From assembly GCA_010909165.1 (NCBI GenBank), contig VJWM01000239.1:62001-126000 (forward strand): a stretch of DNA of 64,000 nt, given 5' to 3'. Position 1 is the stretch's first letter; the number at the start of each line of letters is the position of its first letter. The notes below the pieces were generated by a model, which saw nothing but the letters and a program-made list of their open reading frames with translations, did not search any database and was not told the DNA's origin. Shown in pieces: positions 33,004 through 43,316 of the stretch. This stretch comes from Anthoceros angustus (taxonomy: Eukaryota; Streptophyta; Anthocerotopsida; Anthocerotales; Anthocerotaceae). The position numbers and the translations under genes are program-made.

Positions 33004-34124
33004 CTCTTTATACATTGGATAAGTACTTTATTAAGAAATATATTTGAAACTATGGTTATAAATGTTATTGCAGTAGAGTTCTATTCAATCTTTATTTATA
33101 GTTTATTTCAAAAACTTTCTAACATCAAGATTTATCTCTTGGTGGCCACCTTTTTAGTTACCGGCTTGCATGCATAGTCCCTACACCGCATGCGTCTTTG
33201 ATTGTTGCATCTTGAACCATTTGAGCAACAAAGACTTGAGACAATCATCTTTAGGTGGAGAGGCGGAGGACGTATTTTAATTGTGTTATCCGGCTCATCT
33301 CTAGGTGGAGAGGGGTGGAGGCGTATTTTAATTGTGTTGTCCATCTCACCTATGTCCAATCTCAGAGCACCTTCTTATGGCCCACCTTTGCTTAGCCAGA
33401 GTGCGGTCACATCTCGGGCAGGCGTGTACACCAACATTTAATTAGGATTAAAAGAAAGGATGTCATGGAACAACACTACAAGCTAGTCGCAGTTAGTGTT
33501 TAACTAGTGTTAATAGATTACATAATTTTCACCCTAGATGATTGCTCCCATAGGGTAACTCTTGGTGCAAAGTCAAGGCAGTGAACAAGGAGGCTGGCGT
33601 TGCGCCTTGGACAAGCTGGTCGGCAAGGATCCGGATAGGTTGGCTATTGTGGCCGTGCAAGGCATGAATTCACCCTTGTTTGGCACATGGGCATAGAAAT
33701 CTGTGCTTCCACTTTGCGGGCTCTATGTCGGCTGGAAAGCACTAACACTGCAACGTTACCACATACGATGTAGAAGTAGCAAGACGGGATTTAATTCAAG
33801 CTGATGTCATCAACCAACTTGTGTTTGTTATGCAGTGGTTGCACAGCTTCGATGTGCTACCCAATTGCTTAGAATCTAGACTTGCACGAAGCACAATTGA
33901 GTCCCTCTTGAGCGAAGCCTTTCAACCTCACTAGCATTTTTATTTCCCGGGATAGTATTTGTAATCGTTAGCAAGTTCATTGATTAACCAAACCCGGACT
34001 AGTTTAACATAATCCCACTTCATCGACCTTCATGATGTGTTCTTGGCACACAAAGCTATATATGGTATAGGTGTATAGGGAGAGGCAACCCGTTCCGTAT
34101 AGAATGCATATTCTTTTATTTTAA

Positions 34125-34450
34125 GTCTTTTACGAGGTTCGAAGACCAAGGTCTGAAGTCCCTTTTAATCAATGTGTTTACGATATTCAAAGACCAAGGT
34201 CTTAAGCCCCTTTTAATCAATGTTTTTACAATATTCAAAGACCAAGGTCTTAAGCCCCTTTTAATCAATGTTTTTACGAGGTTCGAAGACCAAGGTCTTA
34301 AGCCCCTTTCAATCAATGTTTTCACGATATTCAAAGACCAAGGTCTTAAGCCCCTTTTAATCAATGTTTTTACGATATTCCAAGACCAAGGTCTTAAGCC
34401 CCTTTTAATCAATGTTTTTACAATATTCAAAGATCAAGGTCTTAAGCTCT
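34125..34450. repeat. 48-bp minisatellite, array 3 (about 7 units)
   Basis: The order of unit variants (GAGGTTCGAAGACC, GATATTCAAAGACC, GATATTCCAAGACC, AATATTCAAAGATC) is the same as in array 2. Arrays 2 and 3 were therefore copied as blocks, not expanded independently. Confidence 0.9.
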
Positions 34451-34492
34451 GTGTTGAAGGCTATATATGTTCTTTGTGTTGTATATACAGAT

Positions 34493-35311
34493 ATGATATT
34501 TTTGAAGATGGTTCAATCAAGTGCCAAGAGAAAACTATCTCTTTCTGATTTTGATTCAAAGAAAGATTTGCCTATATCGGTGCATAGAAAAAGAGTAAAG
34601 ATCACACACGAACCGAATATTAGTTCGGCAAAGTCCAAGGTTGTTTCAAAGAGATGCACATCCGCAAGGATCTCATGTGAACGGAGTGTGGCGAATACTA
34701 GTTCAGCGAAGTCGAAGGTTGTTTCAAAGAGTTTCACACTTGCAAAGATCCCATATGAACACAGTGCACCGAAATCGAAGGTTATTTCGAAGAGTTTCAC
34801 ACTTGCAAAGATCCCACATGAACGGAGTGCAGCGAAATCGAAGGTTGTTTCAGAGAGTTTCACATCACCCATTGATAGGAAAATATTGCCACCAAATGAA
34901 TACAAGATCATTCATGTTGAAGGGATGGAAAATGTTTGTTCGAGGCCATTTGGATCATACTTTTACGGGAAGTTAGATAACGCTAGTCAAGGTCGCGTGG
35001 CGGATGTTTTACGCAAAAGGGCTATGACCGAATTAGAAAGCCGTCGAGACACCTACAAAGATTTAGTAGAGGCGACATAGACAACTATATTAAGAGGATG
35101 AGTATGGTCACGAATTGGTGGCGAATTAGAGCTTTTGATGTTAGCGCAAGTCTTAAAAACATCAATCTCAGTTTATTTCAAATGTCAAGAAGGGGTCATG
35201 TTTCTTGCAAAATATGAACCCATTGAATTTGAAAAGAAAAAATCACGTACCGTCAGTGTATGGTACAACGGCAACTCCCATTATAATGTTATACAATTAT
35301 CACCTCATTAG
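34493..35311 (+). pseudogene. OTU-domain gene, copy D (broken)
   Basis: This copy has the longest intact N-terminal frame, with four KSKVVSKSFT-type repeats. A one-G loss near 34,920 destroys the D-G-x-C reading, and another near 35,073 breaks the middle. Stop at 35,309-35,311. Confidence 0.75.
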
Positions 35312-35474
35312 CTCTTTATACATTGGATAGGTATTTTATTAAGAAATATATTTGAAACTATGGTTATAAATGTTATTGTAGTTGAGTTCTATTCAATCTT
35401 AATTTATAGTTTATTTCAAAAACTTTCTAACATCAAGATTTATCTCTTGACGGTGGCCCTGCTTTTTAGTTACC

Positions 35475-35715
35475 AGGCTTGCATGCATAGTCCCTACCTG
35501 CATGGCTTGCATGCATAGTCCCTACCTGCATGGCTTGCATGCATAGTCCCTACCTGCATGGCTTGCATGCATAGTCCCTACAAGCCATGCATAGTCTCTA
35601 CCTGCATGGCTTGCATGCATAGTCCCTACAAGCCATGCATAGTCCCTACCTGCATGGCTTGCATGCATAGTCCCTACCTGCATGGCTTGCATGCATAGTC
35701 CCTACCTGCATGCAT
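35475..35715. repeat. 28-bp tandem array rich in GCATGC
   Basis: Eight to nine copies of GCTTGCATGCATAGTCCCTA plus CCTGCATG, with two variants ending CAAGCCATGCATAGT. The same sequence occurs once only in units A, B and C (for example 17,037-17,066). Confidence 0.9.
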
Positions 35716-35775
35716 GCAATCTTTGATTGTTGCATACTGAACCATTTGAGCAACAGCACTTGAGACAATCATCTT

Positions 35776-35935
35776 TAGGTGGAGAGGGGCGGAGGACGTA
35801 TTTTAATTGTGTTATCCGGCTCATCTCTAGGTGGAGAGGGGGTGGAGGACGTATTTTAATTGTGTCATCCGGCTCATCTCTAGGTGGAGAGGGGTGGAGG
35901 ACGTATTTTAATTGTGTCATCCGTCTCACAGTGTC
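35776..35935. repeat. 52-bp tandem array, three copies
   Basis: Unit GGTGGAGAGGGGTGGAGGAC, then GTATTTTAATTGTG and TCATCCGGCTCATCTCTA. Unit C has two copies (33,252-33,345) and units A and B one each, so copy number rises toward unit D. Confidence 0.85.
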
Positions 35936-36129
35936 CAATCTGATAATACCTTCCAATCTGATAATACCTTCTTCCGGCCCACATTTGCTCCTCGACGTCC
36001 CTACTTGCAGTCTTTGATTATTGCATATCCCTAGAGTTGCAAAGATAAAGCAAGCCTAGTCCTTACTTATAGTCTTGATTATTGCATATCCCCAGAGTTG
36101 CGAAGATAAATACGCTCTGCAGTGAGGTC

Positions 36130-39100
36130 AAGGAAAGTGGTTAGTGAATTGATCAAAATCCACGCCACCCTTGACTCACACGGATGTACATTTCTGGTCG
36201 ACTGTAGGGCCAGTGCTTTTTCTTTTGTCTTAAAACTTTGCTGCATAGAGGTGCTTGCCGACAGGAACCGAGTGCGGGCCCCATCTACTTCTCAGCAAGC
36301 AAAGAAGCAGTGCATACATCTCTCCTTAGTAGACAAACTCCTCTACAAATTAAAGGGCAATCAGAATTCGGATCATCCAGCTGGGGGGAGGTTTCGATGG
36401 CATTCTTGGAGTAGCACCTTCCCTGTCAACATGGCAAAAGTTTTGCGTACATGTAGTACCTCAGCCCTATTGTATGTCATTAAGGAGGCATCTCCTTTTG
36501 CAGACAGCATCAATGCTGACCCTGACTTGCAGAGGTTGTTGGATGAGCATGCTGACGTTATAGTGACCGAACCTCCTCCTGGTTTCCCTCCACATTGTAC
36601 AGGGTCATTGAACATGCTGTAAAAGTGCGAGATGAAGCAGCCAAGCCACCAAACAGGCCCACCTTCAAGACGTCACCAGAGAGATTGACGAATCAAAAGG
36701 ATAAGTTGAGGAACCGCTAGCAAATGGGTATATCCGTCCTTCAAAATCTCCATATGGTGCCCCTATTACTTTTGCTAAGAAGAAGGATGGGAGTTGACGT
36801 ATGTGCATCGACTTTTGAGGGCTGTAAAATAGTACCAAGCACAACAGTTTTCCATTACCAAGAACGGATGAGATGTTGGAGAAGTTGTCCGGGGCACAAT
36901 ATTTTTCAAAGCTCAACTTAGCTGCAGGCTACCATCAAATTAGGCCAAAACAGAAGACGTCGAAAAAACAGCTTTCAACTCGAGATATGGCAATTATGAG
37001 TGTCTGGTCATGCCTTTTAGCATGATCAATGCCCCTCCAACTTTTCAGAGCTTGATGAATGAGGTCTTTGCCGACCTTCTGGACAAGGGGTACTCATCTA
37101 TATGGACGATATTCTCGTGTACAGTAGAACACAGGAGGAACACTTGCGTGTCTGAAGAGAAGTTCTGGCTAGACTCACGAAACAACAGCTGTATGTGAGG
37201 AAAAGCAAATGTAAATTCCTCACTCATAGCATAGAATACCTTGGCCAGATTGTGTCAAGGGAGGGTAACACTATGGACCCAGGCAAGGTAGAGAGCATCC
37301 ATTGGTGGCCGAAACCCACCAATGTGACGGAGGTGCAATCGTTCTTGGGGCCCAGCCTCCTATTATAGGACGTTTGTGCATCAATTTGGACACATTACAG
37401 CTCCGTTACCTGAGCTGTTGAAGGGAGATGATAGGTGGGCGTGGGGGTCTACGCATGGTCGAGCTTTTGAGCTGATAAAACAAAAACTTACCTCAGCAGC
37501 CGTGATTATTCATCCAGACCCCGACAAGGAATTTGTGGTCGCAACGGATGCCTCTGACTGCACAGTTGGAGCAGACTTACAACAAGGTTTGGGAAATGGT
37601 CTTCAGCCTGTCGCTTTACTTAGTAAGAAACTTAAACACGTAGAGCTGAATTACGCCACACACAAGAAAGAAGCCCTTGCTCAAGTCCTGGTATTACGCC
37701 ATTGGAGATGCTTTTTAGAAGGGCCTCTCTCTGTGCTTCAGACAGATCACAGCCCTCTTAGATACCTTCACACCCAGCCCTTGCTGTCCCGCAAACAGGC
37801 CAGATGGCTGGAATTCTTCCAGCAATTTCACTTCAAGGTTTTCTACAAAAAAGGGGAAGAAACCAAAGTAGCAGATGCTCTTAGTCGACAACCATGTATC
37901 AGACAGGAGCGTTTACAAACCTTTGCAATACTCACAGAAGCAGTAATACAACCTGAACGGAAACGGGAAGTAGAAGAGGCCTTACAGGTTGATGATTCAT
38001 GAAGCAAGGGTGATCAAAAGAACCATGGAGCTCCCAAATCCTGAATCAAACTGGATATTGCAGGACCGCCTGCTGTGGTTCAAAGGACGTCTGTATATTC
38101 CAGCCCTGCCACACAATAGATTGGCTCTTATCAAAGAAGCTCATGAAACTACCTCGGCCGGCCACACAGGCATAGATGAGACTCTGGCAGCTATTCAACT
38201 CCCGTATTACGGGCCCGGACTCAGATGACACGTTATGGATTTTGTTCAGCAATGCGATACCTGTCTACGTATCAAGCATGAAACTAAAGCACCCTCTGGA
38301 CTCCTACAACCTATACCCACACCTTTACAGCCTTGGGAAGTAGTACACATGGATCTCATTACGGGCTTGCCCCGCACAGCAGCTGGCTATGATGCCATTC
38401 TTACGGTCATTGCTAGAATAACAAAAATGGTTCATTTCATCCCTACCACCCAGACCTGTTCAGCTCAAACTGTTGCAGACCTATATCTCAGACATGTATA
38501 TAAACACCATGGTTTACCTCGTGCCATTGTATCCGACCGAGACCTTAGGTTCCTTTCCCATTTCTGGCAGTCCCTACACAAGGGACTAGGCACTCGGCTG
38601 CAATTCTCAACTGCCTAGTCTGATGGCTTAGCAGAAAAGGCAAACCAGACTGTGGAAACCATGTTGAGGGCCTTTTCCACAGACAGTAGCTAGAATGGGA
38701 GACATTCATTCATCTGGCCGAGTTTGCCTGCAATAATGCCCGCCATTCCTCCACCAAGCAGACACCCTTTTTCCTTAATCATGCCCATCACCCCCGCTTT
38801 GTTTTCTATGCCCCGTTCCTTGCAGTCAACACACCAACAGCTGAAAATTTTCTCCTGGAACATGCACAGGCTTTGAAACAGGCCAGGCAATTTGCGGTGG
38901 AATCGCAGAATCGACAGAAACAGGCAGCAGGTCAGCATCGAAATCAAGACAGCTTCGCCCCTGGTGATCTCGTCCTCCTTTCCTCCCGACATATTCCTCT
39001 CAAAGATGGCGTGCTGAGATTATCCGACCGATGGCTAGGTCCCTTCCGTGTACTGGCAGCGGTCAACCCAGTAGCCTACAGGCTCCAACTTCCTTCACAG

Positions 39101-39480
39101 TGGCAGCTCCACAACGTCTTCCACATTTCATTACTTCGGCAATAACATGGCACTCCGCCCCGTCCTTCCTCCACCAGACATCGTCGAAGGTCAAGAAGAA
39201 TACAAAGTTGAAGAAATCCTCCGGCACCGCCGTGTTCAAGGTAGGTGTCAATTCCTCGTCTTGTGGCAGGGGTATCCGCCTTCTGATGCAACTTGGCAAC
39301 CCCTCGCCGGCCTCACTCACTGCCAGGATGTTCTCTCGGCCTACCTCCAGCGACACCATCGTCGGCATCGGGACACAGCCTCCCCGCACCCTCGAGCGGA
39401 TGTAACGGCACTGCAGCCCTACAACGGAACGGGAGATGTGACAGGATGTAACGGCACGAAAACCGTTTAACGGAACGGAA
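36130..39480 (+). mobile_element. Ty3/gypsy chromovirus retrotransposon, internal region, decayed
   Basis: The order is protease, reverse transcriptase, RNase H, integrase, chromodomain, as in plant chromoviruses. The protease region reads VDCRASAF where a D-S/T-G active site is expected. Reverse transcriptase is split over several frames; YMDD is at 37,099-37,110. RNase H (37,500-37,900) has ATDASDCTVGADL, TDHSPLRYL and VADALSRQ. Integrase has the H-H-C-C finger (38,140-38,275), MDLITGLP, SDRDLRF and the Glu in GLAEKANQ. The GPY/F-type RWLGPFRVL is at about 39,025, and the chromodomain at about 39,205-39,345 has VEEILRHRR and FLVLWQGYP. Stops and frameshifts show it is inactive. No paired LTRs or target duplication found. 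The sequence starting near 39,400 (TGTAACGG-type) might be LTR remnant. Confidence 0.88.
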
Positions 39481-39639
39481 GGAACACAATAACGGGATAG
39501 ACTTAGAACTCTAAGTTTAGACAACGAGCCATTAGACTGCTGAGTGAGTGTGCCTTATCCATTGGGCATGTACATATTCGAAAACACAGCTAAAGAAGAC
39601 AGTCCGTTTTGTAAACATGGTGTGTTGCACCAGGGCTTT

Positions 39640-40350
39640 CCATGTCACCGGACCCTTGTGCCTATGCTGTCAAAATCCTGGCGCGCATTTCTCATAGCAC
39701 AACATTTTGCATACATGTCCAACAGGTAGTGGCCAACAAAAGAGGTACTACATGGGCACCGGATGACAACCTCACCGTCTAACCAATTCAAGTCCATTCG
39801 GCCATGGTAGTGCTCACCATACGCAGAGATGACAAAAGACCACATGCAAGCATCTATGAGCCCAACACTGCGTATCAAGCAGTCCCTAATCAATAATTAG
39901 AAAGTGGAGCTGCCCGCCCTTCCATAACATATCAATATTTGCACTGGCACTTAGAGGGCACACAGACCATCAAATGTGGCAGGACGGACATCCAGCCTTC
40001 CTTACAGCCATGCAATTGTAACCCTCACGCCAGATCTTTCAAGGTCCAACAATTCCAATACATGCACACAAGGTAGTTGTAAATAAACACATCCCGGACA
40101 AGCAAGTTGAACACAACATGCGACCCTGTTCAACTTGCAGTGCACAGAGAATAGGTAGCAAAGATTCAAACAACGGCGCTCATACAATTCAATCACCGTT
40201 TCACAAGAGTAAAAACATGTTGCGCATCATTCAATTCAGCACATTTGCATACCCAGAAATCATGCATTCCATGTCCGCACATCTTCCGTGCCTCTGTGGA
40301 AGTGCTGTCGAAACCATACGTGCCAAACACACATGCCTGCACATTATTAT
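39640..40350 (-). pseudogene. Pentatricopeptide-repeat (PPR) protein fragment
   Basis: Minus frames show PPR helices: FVGHYLLDMYAKCCAMRNAR and WSFVISAYGEH in one frame, VFIYNYLVCMYWNCWTLKDL in another, and ECMISGYAN farther upstream. These are the A and B helices of plant PPR proteins of the P/PLS class, which bind organellar RNA. Frame changes and stops between them show a pseudogene. Small gene, high divergence, no flanking gene. Confidence 0.55.
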
Positions 40351-41450
40351 GATCTAGAGTTCACTGTGTCTCAAAAACTCATTTAGACTTCGTTCATCCT
40401 TATGACACCATATATAATTAGTATATCAATAAAATCGAGTACATAAATATAATAATATCTACATCCATTGCCCATATCCATTTCATATATCAATAAATCA
40501 AGTATAATAGAAGCTACATCTATTTTTCATACATAGTCCATGGAAATAGACATCGAGAATAGGTTTTACTCATTATATGATATCACCTTTTTTGTTCTTG
40601 TCCCAATATTTTAGCGTGTGGGACTCCTAGGAAGCACAAGAGTCTTTGTACTCAAATGGAAATGGAAATGGCCAAGAATCCATGTAATAATTGGAGCAGG
40701 TATATTTTTGGAGAAATTTATTTTATTAATAATAAATATTATCATAAATGAATTATTTATTAATAATAAATATTATCATAAAAATTTTCTTTATATATAT
40801 TTTCTTTCAGGTCCACTCATGTTCATAGGAAAGCAAAGAATGGGCACGAATTATGAGTGGGTTGCTTTCATCGTTGCTAGAACCCTGAAGCATTCACCTA
40901 GTCGCTAGAACCCCTGCTATATAGACCCTAGAGGGGCTTCCCATTTGCAAATGCTATTAAAGATTGGATGTCCAGTAATAGAGAATGCAAGAGTGTTTGA
41001 TGAGCAATACACTGGACCTTGGATAAATGTTATAGTATGGCAGTAAATATATAGTGAACAAGTAGTTATGTAGGTATAATTTTTACCTGTTAATTGTATT
41101 ATTTATTTATAAATTTTAATATAATTAATAGTATCTAATTAATTATAACCTAAATAATATCAAAAAGAGGGAAGGAAACTCCCAGTACTTGTATCATAAT
41201 ATAATTGTTTACTCATAATATTTATTATCGTTATTATCAATATTATTGTATATAATTAAGGTTTAACCTTTTTTAGCACTAAAGTGTGAGGCCTCATCTT
41301 GTTTGGTGTACCAAGTAACACTTATTCCAAAACCCTTTGAGAAATTTTGGGAGTAAGCTCGAGGTAACAGCTGGAGGCATCATACGTAGAGGTTAACATT
41401 TATGACAGGCACACCCTCTTATCCAAGGTCGACTGTACATTGGGAGGGAA
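40351..41450. other. AT-rich intergenic region
   Basis: A 30-bp AT-rich direct repeat ending AATAAATATTATCATAAA occurs twice at about 40,723-40,785. No gene recognised. The 96-codon plus frame at 40,618-40,908 is AT-biased in the middle and resembles nothing known. Confidence 0.4.
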
Positions 41451-42334
41451 AAACTCAACAGGCTACAAGAAAGAATCACACGATCAAAAGCACACGTTGT
41501 TGTTCTTGCTAAATGGAAACATCTGGCAAATGGTGACAGCCGCAGGCTCCTGAAACTGGTCTTGCTGGTACAAAGCTCTCACAGGCACCTGCTCATGGAC
41601 ATCGAGATTCAGCCACATGCGGATACTGCAGAATGCACAAACTCCAAGAGGCATGCCAGGAAAATTTTGAAGCAGTAGTAACATGCTGAAGAGGAGAGAA
41701 GGCAAGGATACGAAGCGTGAACGATTGAGACGGTGGTTAAGGCAGTTACGTCGCAGGCAAGCACTGCAAACCCTACGACGGGACCTGCTACATTTCAATG
41801 ACCGAAGCAATACCCAAAAGGTGTGAGCGATGAAAGGTCACCTCTCGGAACCATCAACGTTGCTTACCCACATGGAGGGAAGCAATATTACAGACCAGAA
41901 GGATCAAACAATAGTGACCTCTTGAATAAGAACCGACGTCTGAAGCTAGCGAAGAAGAAGAAACGTGTTTAGTGGACTACAAAATGTGCATCCCTAGTAC
42001 CTGTTTTGAAACACCACCTGTCTCACAATGACACTGCGGGTGCTGCATCGGATAATGGAAGTTCTACATTGCATTGTGATCGATGGAGAGTGGGTGCGAG
42101 AGGATGCACACATACAACACAGTGAAGTACCGGAAATTGCAACCAAAAACCATTCCGATCTGTCCCCACCCGAAGAGGAGGCAGACACAACTGGTACAGT
42201 GCGTTCACCACCTCTAATAGTTGGGGTATGCCCCAAGGAAAGCTCCCAGATCACCAATACATCATGTTGATTCATCCTGGCAGGCAAACAGGAAGACGCA
42301 CAACGCGAAGCAGCGGAGAGCGCACCTTGAGCAA

Positions 42335-42808
42335 TCAGCTTGCGGGCGCGGCTGCAGACTCTAAGGGAATGGAAAGCTCAGACGCCGCAGCCGCCTTCCT
42401 GACAGCCACTTTAGCAGCCCTGATTTCCGTGACAAGGAACGCCTTGGTTTTGCTCACCGGCGCGCATTTCACCAGCGTCACTGTATCGCCCACCTTGCAG
42501 CTGTTGTATGGGTCGTGAGCCTGGTACTTTTTGCTGGTTTTGATCCGCTTCTTGTACTTGGGATGCGGCGCAATCCTGAACACCTCCACCGCCACGGTTT
42601 TGTCATTGGTTGCGCAAACCACCTTGCCCTGCACCTTCTTCATAGCCTCCACCTGCAGGCTGAATCCTGGCATGAGTGCCGGCCTCGCAACGCTGCTGCT
42701 ACTGCACGCCAGGTTTCCGCCCTGGAAAAAAGTGGAGGAGGATAGCTTGACCGGGGCAGCCAGCGGCTTCATTGCGACGGATGCAGCGGCCATAGCCGAT
42801 AGCGCCAT
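42335..42808 (-). CDS. RPS17: Plastid 30S ribosomal protein S17 (uS17c), copy 1
   Basis: A single exon of 157 residues. The first about 50 residues are Ala/Ser-rich without acidic residues, as in a chloroplast transit peptide. The mature part has the S17 OB-fold: KKVQGKVVCATNDKTVAVEV, RIAPHPKYKKRIKTSKKYQA, HDPYNSCKVGDTVTLVKCAP and VSKTKAFLV. It binds 16S rRNA in early small-subunit assembly. The first ATG and the length are the same as in copy 2 at 52,529. It is divergent from RUS1, with about 510 bp between the starts. Nuclear coding with a transit peptide is usual for plastid S17 in land plants. Confidence 0.93.
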   Translation of the reverse strand: MALSAMAAASVAMKPLAAPVKLSSSTFFQGGNLACSSSSVARPALMPGFSLQVEAMKKVQGKVVCATNDKTVAVEVFRIAPHPKYKKRIKTSKKYQAHDPYNSCKVGDTVTLVKCAPVSKTKAFLVTEIRAAKVAVRKAAAASELSIPLESAAAPAS

Positions 42809-43316
42809 TGCAGTCGCTGTTGCTATTGCTGCTCCACGGCGTGCTGACGGGACGAAGGGCTAGGAGTTTTGTGACCTTACGCATGAGAGAGAAAAACTGC
42901 TTGCCTGTCGCTGATGACTGGATTAACAGAAAAAGAAGATGCTCAATGAGCAGCTGCAGCTGGTTCTTGTGGTGGCCTTGCTTCAACTGCAATTGCTGGT
43001 GGTTGTTGGCTTTCTAGTCTTCTTCATCTTCTTCAGACAGTTTGTGGATGTGTTTGTGAATCTGGCACCTGGTATGGCCAGATACTTCCCGGTTTCCACA
43101 GCCTTCCTCATGTCATTCTTCAGCTGCGTTTACTGACCAGGATTACTCTAAACCGTCTTCATCAGTGGTGTCGCACGTTTGGAGAATCGGGGAAATTGGG
43201 CGCCATTTTCCCTTTCGAGCGCCGCCGGCTGCTGGCTTTGTAGCTCCATCCCAGTAGTTGAGAAGCTCCTGGGCGATGTAGTTTGCTGTGGTGAAAATCT
43301 CAGCGGTGCCGCGGCT
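42809..43316. promoter_or_regulatory. Divergent promoter between plastid S17 and RUS1
   Basis: The head-to-head arrangement with about 0.5 kb is also present in the inverted copy (52,200-52,528), so the two genes probably share or neighbour promoter elements. The open frame before the RUS1 ATG begins with TTG and is not counted as coding. Confidence 0.45.

Larger units (their letters stand above)
30713..33417 (+). repeat. Compound repeat unit C, with an internal partial duplication
   Basis: Begins with ACAGGCGCGTG and contains two U-box fragments: a short one at about 30,850-31,048, cut off at GCACTAACA, then a longer one at about 31,180-31,690. The linker ACATTTAATTAGGATTAAAA occurs at 30,730 and again at 31,050, so the short copy arose by a local tandem duplication. 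An array of about seven 48-bp units, an OTU copy and a GGTGGAGAGG segment follow. Confidence 0.8.
33418..36000 (+). repeat. Compound repeat unit D
   Basis: Linker, U-box fragment (33,572-34,080), seven-unit 48-bp array (34,125-34,450), OTU copy (34,493-35,311), the 28-bp array and the 52-bp array. The U-box fragment has many small deletions compared with units B and C. Confidence 0.8.

Noticed and set aside
31755-34450. 48-bp arrays as a CRISPR-like array
   Set aside because: There are no unique spacers, no cas genes, and the host is a plant; units are contiguous tandem repeats.
34174-34548. 124-codon frame with the peptide repeat FKDQGLKPLLINVFT
   Set aside because: It is the 48-bp minisatellite read through; open because 48 is divisible by three, also open on the other strand.
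41484-42290. Frames downstream of plastid S17 on both strands
   Set aside because: The sequence is shared with the inverted copy at 53.0-53.9 kb, but with frame-changing indels, so it is duplicated non-coding flank.
43179-43316. Upstream extension of the RUS1 frame
   Set aside because: It begins with TTG; the first ATG in frame is at 43,317.
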